64,000 nucleotides of DNA from Echinococcus granulosus (GCF_000524195.1 NW_020170476.1:225679-289678); one strand, 5' to 3'. Shown: positions 1-11,786, counted from the stretch's first letter. Numbers and translations are program-made. Notes: generated by a model from the sequence alone, not told the origin.

Positions 1-251
1 TGAATGAATGAACCCACGGACGAATGAATGGGCAGAGGGCCAATTCATTACACCGATGTAAGAATAAATATACGGGCAAAGATACGCAGGAGATGGGCAG
101 AAAAGTGAATAAATGGAAGGATAAGCAAATCAGAGAATGTATAAATCGCCGACGAGTGAGCGGGTGATTTAACGAGAGGACAGGTAAACAGTGAGATGAA
201 CAAATACCTAGGTGGACGGTTGGATGAATGAAGAGTTATATACATACTCAC
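1..251. other. VAC14 intron or flank, low complexity
   Basis: No exon was recognised here. The first 40 bases are rich in ATGA/ATGAATG units, a degenerate microsatellite. The stretch lies beyond the splice donor of the last VAC14 exon that I could place, so it is probably intron sequence of that gene, whose C-terminal exons are outside the window. Confidence 0.4.
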
Positions 252-3200
252 GTAATAATGAGGTTGCCCTTTTCACTAAGCATCTGAGAGTCATTGATGA
301 ATCGTTGAACAAGGTCATAGAGGAAACGCAGACAGAGGAGGTTGGAGCGTTCACGGTCAGCCGCGACAGCGTTGCAGAGGCTCGCTGGCAGCGCCACCGA
401 TCCCTTACGCACCAGACTAGAGAAGAGGCGCTGCACCGAGGCCCTATCGTCTCCTGACGCATGATGAGCCACTGGGTGCTTGCATAGGCAGCCCACGAGT
501 GAGACAGTCGAGTGAACAACCTAACCAGTGAGCACGCAAGTGCCGCTCTTGATCATAGAATGGGCTTGCTGATGAAAGTCATGGATATGACAAGTTAAGC
601 ACGCTTCTATCTTGCTGAAAACGACAGTTTCGAAAGTACCGCAGTATTTGAAAATTTGGCACTTTAAACAGCGTACCAGTGTCACTGTCAAGTAAGCAAT
701 TCAGTCGAGGGTGCAGAGCACAAACAAAATGCAGCAGGGTGAGTTCTCCATCTAAACTGGGTGAATATAGTAACCTAAACGCAGATCCAGTTCAAGGATT
801 TAACTTCTTAACGGCAGACAGTAATCTCATGATAATTGGACGCTTAAGCACGTGGACTAAAACTCTTTAAACAGGCTTATAATTTGTCAAGGTCTCTGCA
901 AAAGTCGCCAAAGATAAAATTGACTTATTGGGGGTACACTCGACTGCAACTGATGGTAAGCGTTGCGGGAAACGCTGTTACTTCAATAGAGAGTCAGCTA
1001 CGAAAAAAAAGCTATCTGCACGTAAATTAAAAGCGAACTTCCGACAAAACCGTAGAAACATTGAAAGATGAGCATAGAGCTCGCTCAGTAAAGAATGGAG
1101 CTTCTCAAAAGTGACTAAATACCACAGCATTTTGGCATTAAGTAACTCTAACAAGTTGGTAATTAAAGAGGAAACAAAGGAGAAGCGTTAATGGATGCAA
1201 AAAGGGTGGTGAAGATGCCCACGACCCCAGACAATGCTCCTGTTTCAATCTTTAGAAGCCCCCTTTTTCGCGGCTAGTTTTCGGATACTCTAAAAAGCTT
1301 CGAAACTCGCCCTCTTTCAAAAAGAGAAAGAGATTAGGCAAATTTGGAGTCTTTCATAGTTCCCCACATTGCCAATAAACCTACTCCAAAACTAGCATCA
1401 CATTTCGATTGAAGAGGCAGTCACGAAAAACTTTCGGCAGCATACTTTAGCTGGTTTACCTCAACAGCGGGATCAGAGAGTAATTTGAGGAGTAGGGGCA
1501 TGAGCTCAGCAGAGTTGGCAAAAACGGCCTCCGGGTTAACGGAAAGAAGCACCTCAATCCAACGCAATGCGGCCAGACGGGTGAGGACAGAGGGGTGATC
1601 GAACGTCCCGTAGATCACCTTTAGAAAGGCGGAGCAGTTTAGATCACACTCGCCGCTCTCCGAGCTAAGCGGGAAATTAAACGTAGCAAAATGTTTGCCT
1701 TGTTATATTTTTTCATGATAGATTTCTAGTAATTAGAAGTAAAATGATTTCCATGACTTTCCATTATGACTTCACAATAAAAAAAGCTGGGTTGCAAAGT
1801 GCAGTCAGTAAATAATGGTTGCATTACAACTTCAAATACTAACTTTAAATCGGTGCCTTACTCGTCAATTGCTTAGCTATTTGATAAGACCATTTGTGGA
1901 TCAAAGATTTGGAAACAAAAGACTGCTGACAACTGAGACCTACCGTGACTGCCGGAGATTGTGAACAAAATTCATTAACACCTCATTGATATCAACAGCC
2001 CGTTTCAATGCAGCTAAAGAACAAAGATAGAGAGTATAGACCCGATTTCCAGCATTCACGATAGCGCTTTGACAACAATGCCAATTCATCTAAAAAATCA
2101 ACTGATCGACATTTGAAAGCCAATTTTTCGCCTAAGAATCATTCGGAAGACGAAGACCGAGGGACCACGGTTTATTTCTTAAAAACACCAGAAAATAACA
2201 ACCGATGTAAAAAAAGGTTTTGTTGACTAAAATGCTTAATATGCAAATGAAACTATTTCAATAAAGTATTCTTTTGCAATAAAATTCAAAGACTGTGAAG
2301 ACTACTAAGAGCGTTAGTTAGCTACTTCAATAATCTGAGGAATAGCAATTCCAGCGAGATTTCAGGTAATTTGAATGTATCACACTCAATGAATATTTTA
2401 CGAGCCATTCTGTGAGATTAAAGCGTGATGACTCAATGAGAATTGTTGCGGAAATGAAAAGTAGTACCCAACCCACTTCTATCATCTAGGTCGTCCCTGT
2501 CATCGATACACGGAAGGACAGCGGAGAGGATAGGAGCCACTAGGGGCATAAGCTGGAGTCCCTTGGACGTGGAGATGTGGATAAATTGCCGGATCCACTG
2601 AAGGGAAGTTATCTGTCGCAGACGCTCTGGTGAGAGGTTTGGACCAGAGAAGTTCAAGAGGGCCTCCGCCGTCCTCTCGTCCAGACTCAATGAGGCAAGA
2701 ACTGCGCAGAGGGGGAGATGAGGATGTTAATTTAAGGCTGAGTAATTGTTCAAACTTACGCCGAGTGGATTCTTGGCAGTGGCTGATTAGAATGTGTATC
2801 ATTGAGAGAACGTTAACAGTATCTGGATCCTTGATGGTGTTGGATAGGAAGTCATTTAGAAGAACATCACAGCTGCCAGATAGTTCGGTTTCGAAGAAAT
2901 ATAAAAAAAGAGGGTCCAAATTATAAAAAGAAGAGAACCCAGTTTCTTCCAAAACTATGCACTCACTTTCGCCGAATATCCGGATTTTCATCACCAAGAA
3001 TGGTCAAAAGGCCGTCTAGGAGTTGTGGAATATACTGAATAATGGTAAGCCCAGGAACTGAATTTAGGGTTCCGATCTGGGAGAAAATTAATGTGTCAGA
3101 AAAATCATGGACCTACCCAACCAACAAGAAATTTACGAGTGAATGGAATTCGCGTACGGAGATGTCCAGAGACAATGCGCATGAAAGCCTTCACATCGAT

Positions 3201-3840
3201 TATTCGATTCTGGATCACAATATCACGCAAGAGGCGATCACAGTGGTCCACAACCTGCCTTACAGACATTTCTGGATCGGCTGTAGCCTTTAAATGACAA
3301 GTGAAACTTAAGAATTAAGTAAACTTAGGTATTATTTCTTAACTGGGTCGCTTACCGTGCAAAGCGCCTCAAACAAGTCGTTAAGATATTCCAGTGAGTG
3401 AACATGGAGTACTTTCAGTATATTGTAAAGAGCTTCGCAGGCAGCATATCGAACTTGTGAATCGGTATCTCGAAGAGCTTGGAAAATAGGCGCAACAAGT
3501 TGGTCAGAGTATAAATGACAGATCTGAAATTTAGCAAAACCAATGCATTGATCTACCTGTCCCAGTCCAATAGCAACGGATGCTAAGCCAAAAAGTGCAC
3601 CCTTCCTCACGTTGGCATTCGGTGATACAATAAACTCTTGTCCGAAGATCTGTAGAATCTTATCAATTTCATCCTTCTTATCCTTTGAAACATAAGTCTT
3701 CACCAGCCTTAGAAGTAGGAAAACTAAGTCAATACTTACTGCTCAACTTCCATCGCACCTGCTTTTCGTTTTTCGAATAATTTATCGCATAAATTTTTCA
3801 CACATGCGTTGGGTAGTGGCTTGTAATCTCGGACATTCAT
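252..3840 (-). CDS. VAC14: VAC14 homolog, PIKfyve complex scaffold, 3'-partial
   Basis: VAC14 is the HEAT-repeat scaffold that holds the PIKfyve kinase and FIG4 phosphatase together on endosomes and lysosomes. Exons, high to low: 3740-3840, 3557-3707, 3356-3523, 3117-3287, 2967-3076, 2760-2872, 2468-2701, 1944-2013, 1460-1664 and a less certain 252-478. All junctions are GT-AG and keep phase. The start ATG at 3840 gives MNVRDYKPLPNACVKNLCDK, matching the family N-terminus (human ...PNIVRALNDKLYEKRK). Later landmarks are RYAACEALYNILKV, YIPQLLDGLLTILGD, LQWIRQFI and SAVLPCIDDRDD, the last from the Vac14 N-terminal HEAT region. FLYDLVQRF near 300 matches the human FMINLLKRF segment. About 60 residues of the variable middle loop are not accounted for between 1460 and 478. 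The Fab1/PIKfyve-binding C-terminus lies off the left edge. Introns of 32, 33 and 40 nt occur in the 5' half. Confidence 0.88.
479..1459. other. VAC14 intron, nothing else seen
   Basis: This non-coding stretch lies between the two last placed VAC14 exons. A further small exon for the variable loop may hide here, but I could not identify one. No repeat or RNA gene was recognised. Confidence 0.4.
3524..3556 (-). other. 33-nt mini-intron in VAC14
   Basis: The exon reads ...GGACTGGGACAG and then GTAGATC...TTTCAG. Removing these 33 nt joins GLGQ to ICHLYSDQLVAPIF, which aligns without a gap to human ALGKDSGLYLKELIEPVL. The intron is a multiple of three and has no stop, so a gene finder would read through it as 11 extra residues. 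The preceding intron, 3708-3739, is 32 nt. Confidence 0.8.
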
Positions 3841-4403
3841 TTCGGCCTGCAATAGCACACGAAATGGTAATACGCTTTTCGACCTTCAATGAATTATCAG
3901 AGGCTTCAACTGTATCGCGTATACCGAATTAATGCACTTGTAACCTTGAGAGTTCAATCATAAGAATCCTGTTGCTAAAAATTGTAAATTTTTGAAGGCA
4001 TCGAGTCTTAAAAATGGGTAACCAGCAGTTGTTTGTTTGTGTGTGCACATCTCTAGTGCGCACTGAACGTTTGGATGTCTGCCAGTCGTATCCCTCAGAA
4101 GGTGACTTCGACTGCGCTGTTCCGGATATTGAATCCAGAACTTTTTGTTTGGCCTGTAAGTACTTCATCTTCCATCATATTTCCAACTACTTTCCAAGAA
4201 TAGACCTGTTATTTTATTTGGCTTGGCTAGCTTTGGCTTCTGCATTGCCTACTTATCTATAAGTTACTTTTCATCGGGATCGTCATCCACCGAAGAATCT
4301 TCGGCCCCAAAGTTGAAGTCTAACTGGGATTAAAATGTACAATTGCAGTCTCTATTTTCCGCTGACTACACTATTCACCCAGCCCCCTTCTGTATTTTTA
4401 AAG
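3841..4403. other. divergent upstream region, possible unresolved exons
   Basis: VAC14 starts at 3840 on the minus strand and transcription resumes on the plus strand, so this is a candidate shared promoter. An ATG at 4014 opens 47 codons that end at a good donor (GTAAGT at 4156). A second stretch, about 4206-4330, encodes a hydrophobic run (ILFGLASFGFCIAYLSISY). These could be upstream exons of the gene at 4404, but I could not make the phases agree, so they are not claimed as coding. Confidence 0.35.
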
Positions 4404-4938
4404 TGCGAGGATATTGATGAAGAACGTCTTATAGCCGAAGCCGAAGCTATTCTAGATCGCAATGAATCGCTTATCAAGTCAAATGTAAGTTTTCCGAGAA
4501 TCTATTATTGGTTGTAACAGAATTCATGGCCAAGTATTTGTGCAAATGTTTTAATATTGCTACTGACAATCGGATTGGCATATAACTTGTAACTACTTCA
4601 TTTCCTATCAGGCTGCTGATCAGCTACAACTTAGTCCAGGTCATCGAGCTGTCTTTATCGGTCGAGCCCCTGTAGACTCACAGAGGTCTCACAACCAGAT
4701 TCAACCAACACATAGCAACTCTCACGTGGCTAGTATTTCCTCTGACTCTTCTATATCCTCCTCTTCCTTCTCTGAGGTCGATCCCAGCCATGCAGACTCA
4801 GCCTTGACACAACCAACCTCCGTCGCTGTCGTTGCCGGTGGTGGTGACGTTGGTAATGTCGGTGCCTCTTCAGAGACTGGTGTTGGCTACACCACGAACT
4901 CAAGAGCTCTTCTTGACCCCTATGACACTTTCTGGTAG
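4404..4938 (+). CDS. unrecognised protein, two 3' exons (5' end unresolved)
   Basis: I do not recognise this gene. Two exons, 4404-4484 and 4612-4938, are joined in phase 0 by a GTAAGT donor and a CTATCAG acceptor. They give CEDIDEERLIAEAEAILDRN..., an acidic, alpha-helical-looking segment, then a Ser-rich region (SSDSSISSSSFSEVD), a Gly/Val stretch and the terminus LLDPYDTFW. The stop is TAG at 4936. A possible in-frame start is ATG 4335, but an acceptor at 4403 suggests upstream exons. If the hydrophobic frame at 4206-4330 belongs to it, the product would be a small single-pass membrane protein. The next gene on the same strand starts only 159 nt downstream. Confidence 0.5.
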
Positions 4939-5097
4939 TGTCAAAATGACCGTTTTTTGTGTTTTGGTTTCTGTCAAATACAGTGCCATTTTTCTCGAGT
5001 CGTCTTCATTTATGTATGCATTTTGGCTAGGGACTCAATACTTAAATTGTTTCAGTAGAGATGTTGATGCATTTCGTTTGGGATCAATTTCTGTAGG

Positions 5098-8000
5098 ATG
5101 GAGCTTCTAGAAGGCGCGTCTTTTTCTGACACACAGACATCTAGTAGTGGTATTTGGTCGGTATTTTGGGGGATTTGTATATCGATGCAGATCTGCACCC
5201 GGTGTGGAAATTTTTGCCCAATTGGAAAGGTGACCAGTTGCACATCTTCAGGTGGGATTATCCTCATCTCTTTCAGGTTCGACCCCTGCCACCAGTGAAG
5301 AAGCCTTGGAGCCTCGCTAAAAAGGCCTTGGTGACCTTTCTCACTGCAAGTGGGACCTTCGTCATCTACAAACTGGTTGTCAAAGCACCAACTTATGAAG
5401 GCCCCGAAGTGGATCTACGGGGCAAGATCATTGTTGTTACTGAGGCCACCAGTAAGTTTTGCTGCATCCATGACTATGTTCACAACTGGATTGCAGTAAC
5501 AAACTGATTTATGGTTTGGTAGTTTTTCACACACCCTATCATCTGCGTATAGACGAGTTAAAAGTCAGGTTATATTAGTCAGAGTACGCAGTGCCGAAAC
5601 CTAAACTGGAGTTACTACTGCTTTGCGGAGGTGTTCTTGTGCATGCATGCTGTTTCAGGTTTTACAAAGCTGAGCATTTGTAAATAGTCTTGCATTTGCG
5701 TACTAGTAATTAAACACTCGTGCGTTTCTCACAAATACTGTTTTTTTTTCCACCCTTCTATTTTTTCTCTCTTGCTGTCTCTTTCGCGTTTGTGGGTGGA
5801 GGTGGTGGATGTTAAGCTGTCTACATGGTAAAAGTAATTCAGCAACACATCTTTGCAGCGAACCAAGTGGACTTTCTTCTTTCCGTTTCCAAGGTCGAAT
5901 GTCACGAAATCTCCTTGAAGAGCTAGCAAAACGCAGGGCCACTCTGGTGCTAACATCACGTTCTATGGATGATTGTGAGAACACGCGTAGTCGCTTGATG
6001 CGATGGGTACCAGGAACCGAGGAAGTTAACATAGATTGTCGTCGTTTGGATTTGGATAGCTTGCGGTCAATACGTCGGTTTGCAGGCGCTATCATTAAAG
6101 ACTACCCCAAGGGTATCAATCGTCTGCTCATCCAACCACCGGGTCTTCTCTCCGGTGTGATTCCCGGTGAACGAAGGCTCACTCATGACGCCTTCGAGCA
6201 TCAACTGGGCACAAATTTTTTCTCCTTTTATCTTCTCACACGTCTCCTCTTGCCTTCTATGAGCGGTCAAGATCGGGACGCCAGGGTTGTATTTACCATT
6301 GACACACGTGCTGCTGGGTTCGCTGAAGCCTCGGCTGAGAAAGATCCCATCACCGGTGCTGTGCGTCTCCCAATTGATAATTGGAACTGGAACGAGGGTT
6401 ACTCTCCCTCCGCGGGGTATCAGAGGGCACAGTGGGCGCTTCGTCTCTTCGCTGAGTGAGTCTAACTTTTGTAAGAGGTCCCACCAACTGCACACATAGA
6501 TTACGGGTTGCTGTCCGATCCGCAGTACTCATGATTGGTGTGAAAGGAAAGGAGCTTAACTATCAAGTTAAAGGAAGGCGTGGTTATGAGGAATTGTGGT
6601 TGTTTGTTGCAGCCATAACTGTTTCAGTGCTGTGGCATGGTTAATTGACAAGGCAGTGTTGTGCGTTCTTGTACTTGATTGACCTTATAAGGAGAACGCA
6701 CACTATAAGTGAAAGTGTGACCTTCGGAAATTTGTGCAAATGTGGGGCGCTTAAGCGCAGCCACGCGTGAATATAAAACGGGAATGGATGGATAAACCCC
6801 AAGTCAACGAAATACAGGTTAATGGATGGCTTGTATGCTACATACAGCGACTAGGTGTGTTTTAAATTCACTTGGGCGCAGCCCTTGAATCATCCCCCTC
6901 GCTCCCTGCGACACACACCAACGGGCAAGCACAGGGGCGCACGCACGCACGCATGCGCGTACGTGCATCCACGTGAGAGTGGAAGCGCTTTTGCCCTCTC
7001 TCGCTCCTAGGCTGTCTCACTTGCCGGACAACAACAAACATGGGGATGTATTTTGCATCATGCTTATCATTCTTGCCACTTTGCGTACTCTACCAAGCTC
7101 TCCACCTCTCCAACTCTCCAATTAGCTGGGCTAACACGTTCGCGTGCGCACGTGCACGTACGCGCGTCTGTTCGATGAAAGGCGACCGACTACGGCACTT
7201 TCCATGTTTCAACCACTGCACTGCCTGTGTGTGTGTGCTAGGCTGGTGGTGGTTTGATATGCGATTTAACTAGCCGCCGTTATATGACAAACTTCCTGCC
7301 GTTTGCACAGGGGCTGAGAGAAGGCGATGTGTAGAAGTGGCTACGCACTGACATAGACACCCCGGTCTGTCTGTACCACACTTCCACTCACAAATTATGT
7401 TTTAGACTGACAGACAGGCTCGTAAACAGCCCAGTGCTGCCACGGGATTAATGCTTATTCACTCTCAATGCTAGTTTGATGCATCATTTGGGGTTAGTGC
7501 GTGTGTTTGGTCACCCGTTTTATCTAATGTGTGATCCCGATGATGGAAAAGGCCTCAAAGGGGGCAACTCGAAGGTGATAAGTGACGAGGTTGTGCTTCA
7601 TTCCAGCAGTTATGCGAGTAGCATGTCTAGAGGTAGACATGCAAGCATTTGTATGCGGAGTCGGGTTGGAATGATTAGTCATGCGATGTAGCGGCGGAGA
7701 CTGTGTGTGTGCGTGCGTATGTTTATTTGTGGAGTAGTCTCACCCATACACGCACACACATGCCAACACACTTCAGCTAATTTAAAATACGTTTCCCGTT
7801 TTGTATGTGAAAGGGTATGAACATGAAGCTAGCTTGTTTACGAGGCAAACCCTGGCTATTTCTCTATTCAGTGAGTTGGCCAAACGGACAGCCGAAACAG
7901 GCCCAACCGTGGTAATAGCTGATCCCTTGGTGAATCGGACCTCATCACCTCCTGAACTATCCGGTGAAGTGAATTGGATTGCCCCTCTGCGATGGTTTCG

Positions 8001-8286
8001 AAACATTGGCAGGAGCTACCTCAATCTAGGCCACCTAATCATCCGCATTGCCCCCCAGCGCGTCACAGCCACAGAGGTGATGTGCACAGTGGCCACGATG
8101 GAGAGCTTGGGGCTATTGGAGGGTGTCGCCACTGAAGCACCTACTTTCCAAAAGTTGAAAAGGAAGGAGCCGCGGACCGACAATGTGGACAGGTCTGAGG
8201 CCAGAGATCTACTGTGGAGATTGGGGGAGAAATGGACCCATCTGGATACCCATCCCGAGCCCGTGCCCCTACCGCCTAGATTTTGA
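5098..8286 (+). CDS. membrane-anchored SDR (retinol-dehydrogenase-like), probably inactive
   Basis: Exons 5098-5229, 5277-5451, 5894-6455 and 7872-8286 join in phase to 427 residues. The ATG lies one base after an acceptor (TTTCTGTAG). Residues around 60-75 (LVTFLTASGTFVIYKLVV) form a likely membrane anchor, followed by DLRGKIIVVTEATS, the SDR beta1. Further landmarks are LDLDSLRSIRRFA, GTNFFSFYLLTRLLLPSM, ARVVFTI and RLFADELAKR, in the order seen in RDH11-14-type dehydrogenases. The key residues are lost. The TGxxxGxG cofactor loop reads TEATSRMS with no glycine. The NNAG motif reads QPPG. The catalytic YxxxK reads YQRAQ. The family assignment is firm from fold order; loss of NAD(P) binding and catalysis is inferred. 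Intron 1 is only 47 nt and intron 3 is 1,416 nt. Confidence 0.75.
6456..7871. other. SDR gene intron 3, simple repeats
   Basis: This intron contains several purine/pyrimidine-alternating and CA/GT-rich patches (for example CACGCACGCACGCATGCGCG around 6939 and TGTGTGTGCGTGCG around 7703). No exon or mobile element was recognised. Confidence 0.5.
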
Positions 8287-9433
8287 GACGTTTTATGATC
8301 AATACAAGCTCAGTTAGGGGTTAAAATGGCGATTTCTTGACGAATTTTTGGAGCTCGCTTAAGCATTACTCGTTTAGAGAACCAAGTAGACGAAGAAGCG
8401 GGGAGAACAGCCAACGGAATTACCAGCGTGCATAAAAATACGAGCCACCTCACCTGTGTTACGGGAATAAGTTGCCACGTGGCAGCCGAGCTCAAGCTTG
8501 ACAGAAGATAATACATGTAGCCGCTGACAATCGCAACCGAAAAAGAGACTACATGTGATCACAAGCAGGCAGGTGGTGCCCCCGAACTAACCAAGTAGCC
8601 ATGTGAATCGTCGGCTCAGATGATTACATCCATAACTGTTGCTAAATACCTAAACGCGGAATACCGTCAGGTGACACTGCACCAGGGAATCCTTGCAATC
8701 CTAACCAGATTAAAGTAAACAATGGGCACCAGCGTCAGCCAATACGATTAAGGTAGGTGCCCACCCCGTAGGCAAGAGAAAAAAAAGCGACGAACCCGCT
8801 TTACAATCAGACATAAGAGCCTGAACTTTATTGAGTATAGGAAAAATCTCCACATAGTAGAAATGCAGAGGAGGCATGCAAGTACCCAAAATGTGGAGAT
8901 GAGTGTACGCAATTGGGCAGAGACTAACGCTCGGCTAGTTGTATGGGCGCAAATACTTTAATAATATATAGGTATATAAGAGTATAAATCTGACCTTTAG
9001 ATAGGGGCGGGGCGCGACAGCTTACATCCATTACATGTACCAAATGAACATTAACGACTAAAGTGTAGAAGCAGCACTTCTCCAAAAGATTACAAATATA
9101 TAACGGATCTGATATTAATAAGCAAAGGGTGGATAGGTGAGTAGGGTAGAGAGGCTGCAGACAAATGGGTCGTTACAGAATGGTGGAAGAGGAAATATAC
9201 AACGGACAGAGAGGTGAGAGAGCGAGACAGAGAGCGCAATGTAAAAAGGTGCCAAAACGAAACAAATATGGGAAATTATTGGAGGATCCGAACAGGCAAG
9301 CGCTCACATTGGCTTATACTGTGTACAGATTCGTGGGATTTGTGAGGACGGACAAATGCCGAAACAGAACTATGTACGCTTGGAAGTCACCAGGCTGATG
9401 GAAAAGGTGAGTGATAGTGCTGCTGTATAGACC
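8287..9433. other. convergent intergenic region
   Basis: The region separates the 3' ends of the SDR gene (plus) and the acidic nuclear protein gene (minus). TTTATT at 8827-8832 is AATAAA on the minus strand and could be the poly(A) signal of the latter, about 600 nt past its stop. Nothing else was recognised. Confidence 0.4.
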
Positions 9434-10602
9434 CTATTGAGATACTCCTTCTGCTGCAGGGGGTTTATCAGCTGGAACTTCCTCGCTCTTCTGTTCGGGG
9501 CCTACAACAGCAGGTTGCTCGTTGGCAGACTCATCGACAGCGCTATCTAAAACCCCCCAAAACGTAAAAGCAATCACTATCAGAAAATGAAAGCTGCAAA
9601 ATAAGCAATGCACTCAACTCACCGCCCTTGCACAGTTCCTTGGTGTCAGTACCATTCGCGGGGGGCTTGTCCCCCGATGTAGCAGCACTATTCTCTGGAA
9701 CGGCAGCTGGAACATCATCTTTCGAAACTTGAACGTAGTTAACAAGCAATTGGCCGTCTTCACCTTGAGCAGAGATAGCCGACTTGACTTCTTCACTATC
9801 TGAATGAGGCACATTCGACTTTTCGACAACTTCGAAACCAGCCTCCCTCGCAGCTGTTAAAAAAACTAAGACGATGAACGGACTTCACACTGTTAAATCA
9901 TTGGAATTTAGCAGGAGTACATCTGATACGAACAAAACCGACTTGATCTTCCACGACAACTCCCGAGTAGATTTAAATAAACCCAAATTAAACTCCGTGT
10001 ATTGGTAAAAAAGGATCCAAGCACACCGGTTCTAATTAACTTGCTGTCGGAACTAGAAAATACTAAAAGGCAAATACAGCTGCAGTGAAAAGTGAATACC
10101 AGGCCTAATTTAAGTAACGTGACCAAGAACATAGGTTTTAAAAACACCTAGGGTTAAGAATTAACAAATGTTCATCAAAACTACCTTCAAATTCCATCTT
10201 TGATGTTCCTTCATCGTTCGCCGCTAATTCGTCTTTACCTCCTGACTCCTGGGCGCTTCCGGGTAGGTTTGCCGAAGATTCCATGGTTTCTAAGACCGTG
10301 TTAACTAAAAAACACTCATCAACCTTCAAGTTTCTGCTTCTTTTCTACTGGCTCTCCAAGTGAAGCATCCTTGTAAGTACCCTCAGTCCCATTGTGATCA
10401 ACCTTGTCTTCAGCGTTCTCCACTTTACCTTCCGAAGCTCTCTACATGCACTCACTATATATTCCACAATTACCTTTGAAGATCGCCGTGTCTTCTTAAC
10501 GGGAGAAGGTGTAGGTGTTTTATTTGCGCTGGCTGCAGCAATACGTGCACTCTGACGCCTAGGGACGGGGCTATCACTTTTATTCGAACTGCGGCGTGGC
10601 AT
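9434..10602 (-). CDS. HMGN-like nuclear protein, basic N-terminus and acidic tail
   Basis: Five exons, 10474-10602, 10324-10441, 10185-10304, 9623-9853 and 9434-9546, join with consistent phase to 236 residues. The start MPRRSSNKSDSPVPRRQSAR leads into a 43-residue Lys/Arg/Ser/Pro-rich exon with SPVK and TPTPSPVK (SPKK-type DNA-contact or CDK sites). The rest is acidic and low in hydrophobics (EGKVENAEDKVDH, EEVKSAISAQGEDGQ, EQKSEEVPADKPPAAEGVSQ). The layout, small size and PRRQSARIAA segment recall vertebrate HMGN proteins (RRSARLSA core, acidic tail), but HMGN proper is regarded as vertebrate-specific, so similarity may be convergent. A nuclear chromatin role is inference. An alternative acceptor for exon 3 (10297) would shorten it by a few residues. 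Confidence 0.65.
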
Positions 10603-11103
10603 TATGAGCAAAGAATCCTCTGTATGAAATGAAGTAGTACGTAAAGCTTCGCCACATGGTTATTAATAAAAAACGTTGTATATTAAGCGGAATATCTGAA
10701 ATACAAATAAGAGAATCTCACGCTTAACGGTTACGCGCAAACAGGGATGTACGAACTGGCGAAGATAACTTAAACAAACTATTATCTTCGCTCTCAGTGA
10801 ACAGCCAAAACAAGAGCATTTTAGGTAAATATAATAAGCAAAGCTAAATAAAAATTTTTTTTATTAGTGTTTTGCGTCTAAGTTAGCAAACAGGTGCAGA
10901 GGATTTTATGCTAACCACCTCTTTGTAGGAATTTGTGGAACACTTTTGTGCTGAATCAAAAAACTTAGTTAACACACACCTTCTTAAACATTTTAGTGCT
11001 GGTATACGGACTGCAATAATATTGAGTTTGCTATAATTCCATCTTACGGCTAACAGAGGAAATCATTTCTCAGTGGACTCCTCTAGTTTCGCAAACACAA
11101 ATA
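10603..11103. other. upstream flank of acidic nuclear protein gene
   Basis: AT-rich sequence between the start codon at 10602 (minus) and a TRIM element. It should hold the promoter of the minus-strand gene, but no specific motif was recognised. Confidence 0.35.
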
Positions 11104-11302
11104 TGTAATACGATGGTGGTTTGTCCCTCGGTTCCGGTGAGGCGCCACTTTTGTGCTTCGAATTAGCCCCCTTGTACCTCGCTGGGTGGGCTGGCCTTTT
11201 GGGCCATGCCAATAGCCCAGACACCTTCTCCGTGCCGAATACATATATTCTGCCCGAGTATTGTGTCTTCTTTCGTCTTAAGGGAGTCTCGGGACGCTAC
11301 AT

Positions 11303-11314
11303 TGGTGGCAGCGG
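11303..11314 (+). promoter_or_regulatory. TRIM primer-binding site, tRNA-Leu type
   Basis: TGGTGGCAGCGG sits one base after the LTR end. It is complementary to CCGCTGCCACCA, the 3' end expected of the animal tRNA-Leu group whose acceptor stem ends CGCUGCCA plus CCA. Tthe tRNA assignment rests on remembered tRNA sequence. Confidence 0.65.
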
Positions 11315-11686
11315 AAAGCGAACCCGATCTTAAAGGACATGTATCCTGATTTTCCACTTCTGCGTGATAAGCCTTAGTGGGACGGAAGAAGTACATATGC
11401 TTCGGATGGGAGAATGGTGATGACCCCTAACAGAAGGGTTGGTGTTGACGTCTACCTTCGGCATCCCTCCCAGTCCCGTGTTCTGCAGAAAAGCTATTAA
11501 CAACTGAAGCGACACTAGCCGTGAACCATCTGGAAGTTTCGTTACGGATTTCCCCTACCGTCCCTCATGGACCTGTTTTAAATCTTGTAATTCCTTACTC
11601 AAGTCTGCTTTTAGGCCAGTGTTCCTGCATCTATCTATGGACACCCATGATGGCCGGCGCAGTTCCCCGTCCTGAATGAAATCCCC

Positions 11687-11786
11687 NNNNNNNNNNNNNN
11701 NNNNNNNNNNNNNNNNNNNNNNNNNNNNNNNNNNNNNNNNNNNNNNNNNNNNNNNNNNNNNNNNNNNNNNNNNNNNNNNNNNNNNN
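11687..11786. other. assembly gap (100 N)
   Basis: Exactly 100 N, so of unknown true size. It lies inside the TRIM element between internal region and 3' LTR, as expected from a repeat that defeated assembly. Confidence 0.95.

Noticed and set aside
208..519. 103-codon minus-strand frame
   Set aside because: Shadow of the VAC14 exon (252-478) in another frame.
5154..5507. Long frame through the first SDR exons without ATG
   Set aside because: It has no start codon and an in-frame stop just upstream; the ATG 5098 model with a 47-nt intron keeps phase and gives an acceptable protein.
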